Part shown: one piece after another, positions 63,316 to 64,000 of the stretch
Layout: every line of letters starts with the position of its first letter
Position numbering within the stretch: position 1 is the first letter of the stretch
NCBI GenBank assembly: GCA_027318865.1
Contig: DAHVOJ010000005.1
Span: 1-64,000, forward strand
DNA length: 64,000 bases
Source: a bacterium
Lineage (GTDB): Bacteria; SZUA-79; Acidulodesulfobacterales; Acidulodesulfobacteraceae
Direction: 5' to 3'
Program-made: the position numbers and the translations under genes
Notes under the pieces: generated by a model
Database searches by the model: none
Seen by the model: only the letters and a program-made list of their open reading frames with translations
Told to the model about the DNA's origin: nothing

Positions 63316-64000
63316 CCTAAGGGTAATTCCAAAACGGGAGTTCAACTCTTTTACCAGACCGTCTCTTAATAAATTAACTTCTTCCATTGCGAGCGTTCTG
63401 TCGTCTGCAATTGCATCGTATCTGATAAGAAACGATATTTGTCCGCCTCCTATCTGCTTGCCGGTATAAACATCCGCCAACCTAACATTTTTGATTAATC
63501 CGGAAAATCCTTTAATAAATTTTTCTATCGTTGCATATTCTATATTTTTATCGGCAACTATCGAAATATCCTGTTCGATTTCCGGATATTTATCCGGCTG
63601 GATAAAAGATTTCTTGTCGGAAATAAAGTCCTTGATATAATCTATATCGAATTCAAATGCGAAAACCTTAGTATCTATTTTAAATTCATCGAGTATATCT
63701 TTTTTTATTTCGCCGAAAATACCCGCCTTTTGTTTGGCTATGAAAATATCTAATACGGCATTTTCATTATAAAAACTGACTGCCGCCGTTTTATTAAATA
63801 AAAATTTTTTAATACCCGATTCTTTAAGTAAAAATTCGACTACTCCTTTGCCGTTATAAAATTCGGGATCGCGGCTCGAACTTTTAATGCCCGTAGAGAC
63901 ACACCCGCATAAAACGTTTTTTTCGGTAACGGGGTAATCTCCTGATTTTACTCCGGTATATACTTTTCCTATTTCGAATATTTTAATGTTTTTATGTCTT
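63316..64000 (-). CDS. pheT: Phenylalanyl-tRNA synthetase beta subunit PheT, C-terminal part, with a late frameshift
   Basis: The frame is open from the window edge and encodes NIKIFEIGKVYTGVKSGDYP, matching the PheT core, then the FDX-ACB anticodon-binding domain (PDKYPEIEQDISIVADKNIE, VRLADVYTGKQIGGGQISFL). In the final segment, after EEVNLLRD, the frame reads RSGKRVELPFWNYP and stops at 63316. The +1 frame instead gives GLVKELNSRFGITLRQ and stops at 63309, which matches the conserved FDX-ACB ending. One extra base in GACCGG (63358-63363) explains it. It could be a true mutation or a sequence error. Confidence 0.88.

Overview
The window is AT-rich DNA from a Gram-negative bacterium. It encodes lipid A synthesis (LpxD, FabZ, LpxA, LpxI, LpxB, MsbA), outer-membrane assembly (BamA, Skp/OmpH), lipoprotein handling (LolC/E, LolD, Lnt) and a type II secretion system (T2SS). 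LpxI instead of LpxH, a BamA with an extra N-terminal domain, and the gene order phoH / 7TM-HD / ybeY / dgkA suggest a deltaproteobacterium-like (Desulfobacterota-grade) organism. This placement is inference; no rRNA or tRNA gene was seen.

Layout. (1) 1-5.5 kb: an edge fragment, a small exported protein, then the T2SS genes gspD-gspE-gspJ on the minus strand. (2) 5.5-21.5 kb: an accessory block that splits the T2SS cluster. It holds a DUF4258/DUF2283 pair, a broken IS1380-like element, three MITE-like repeats, three large Cys-Gly-rich lipoproteins (577, 1274 and 868 aa; two with beta-propeller-like blades, one of them with FN3 domains), an outer-membrane barrel protein, two coiled-coil proteins and a LuxR-type regulator. 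(3) 21.6-24.4 kb: the other T2SS genes, gspL-gspC-gspI. (4) 24.5-45.9 kb: a dense minus-strand envelope and housekeeping run: msbA, lpxB, lpxI, lpxA, fabZ, lpxD, skp, bamA, lolD, lolC/E, lysS, prfB (with a programmed +1 frameshift), lnt, mazG, a dgkA-PAP2 fusion, ybeY, a 7TM-HD hydrolase and phoH. (5) 46.0-47.2 kb: a lone plus-strand L,D-transpeptidase. (6) 47.2-64 kb: murJ, asd, leuB, leuD, leuC, leuA, pssA, psd, ilvC, ilvH, ilvB, ilvD, a DUF465 protein, tsaB, rseP and the 3' part of pheT. This run interleaves branched-chain amino acid synthesis with phosphatidylethanolamine synthesis.

The most interesting region is the accessory block. A 176-bp direct repeat (7 mismatches) duplicates the 3' end of gspI plus its downstream flank and brackets a 5.3-kb segment carrying one giant lipoprotein, the LuxR regulator and a heptad-repeat protein. 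Each repeat copy is followed by a sigma-70-like promoter driving a different surface or coiled-coil gene. The block therefore looks like a variable surface-lipoprotein cassette lodged inside, and possibly served by, the T2SS locus. The MITE termini resemble those of the IS1380-like element, and one MITE copy has perfect 20-bp inverted repeats and a 5-bp target duplication.

Two lesions deserve care. The transposase is broken by a one-base frameshift and by a 43-bp palindromic insertion. The pheT 3' end carries an apparent one-base insertion that changes its last residues.
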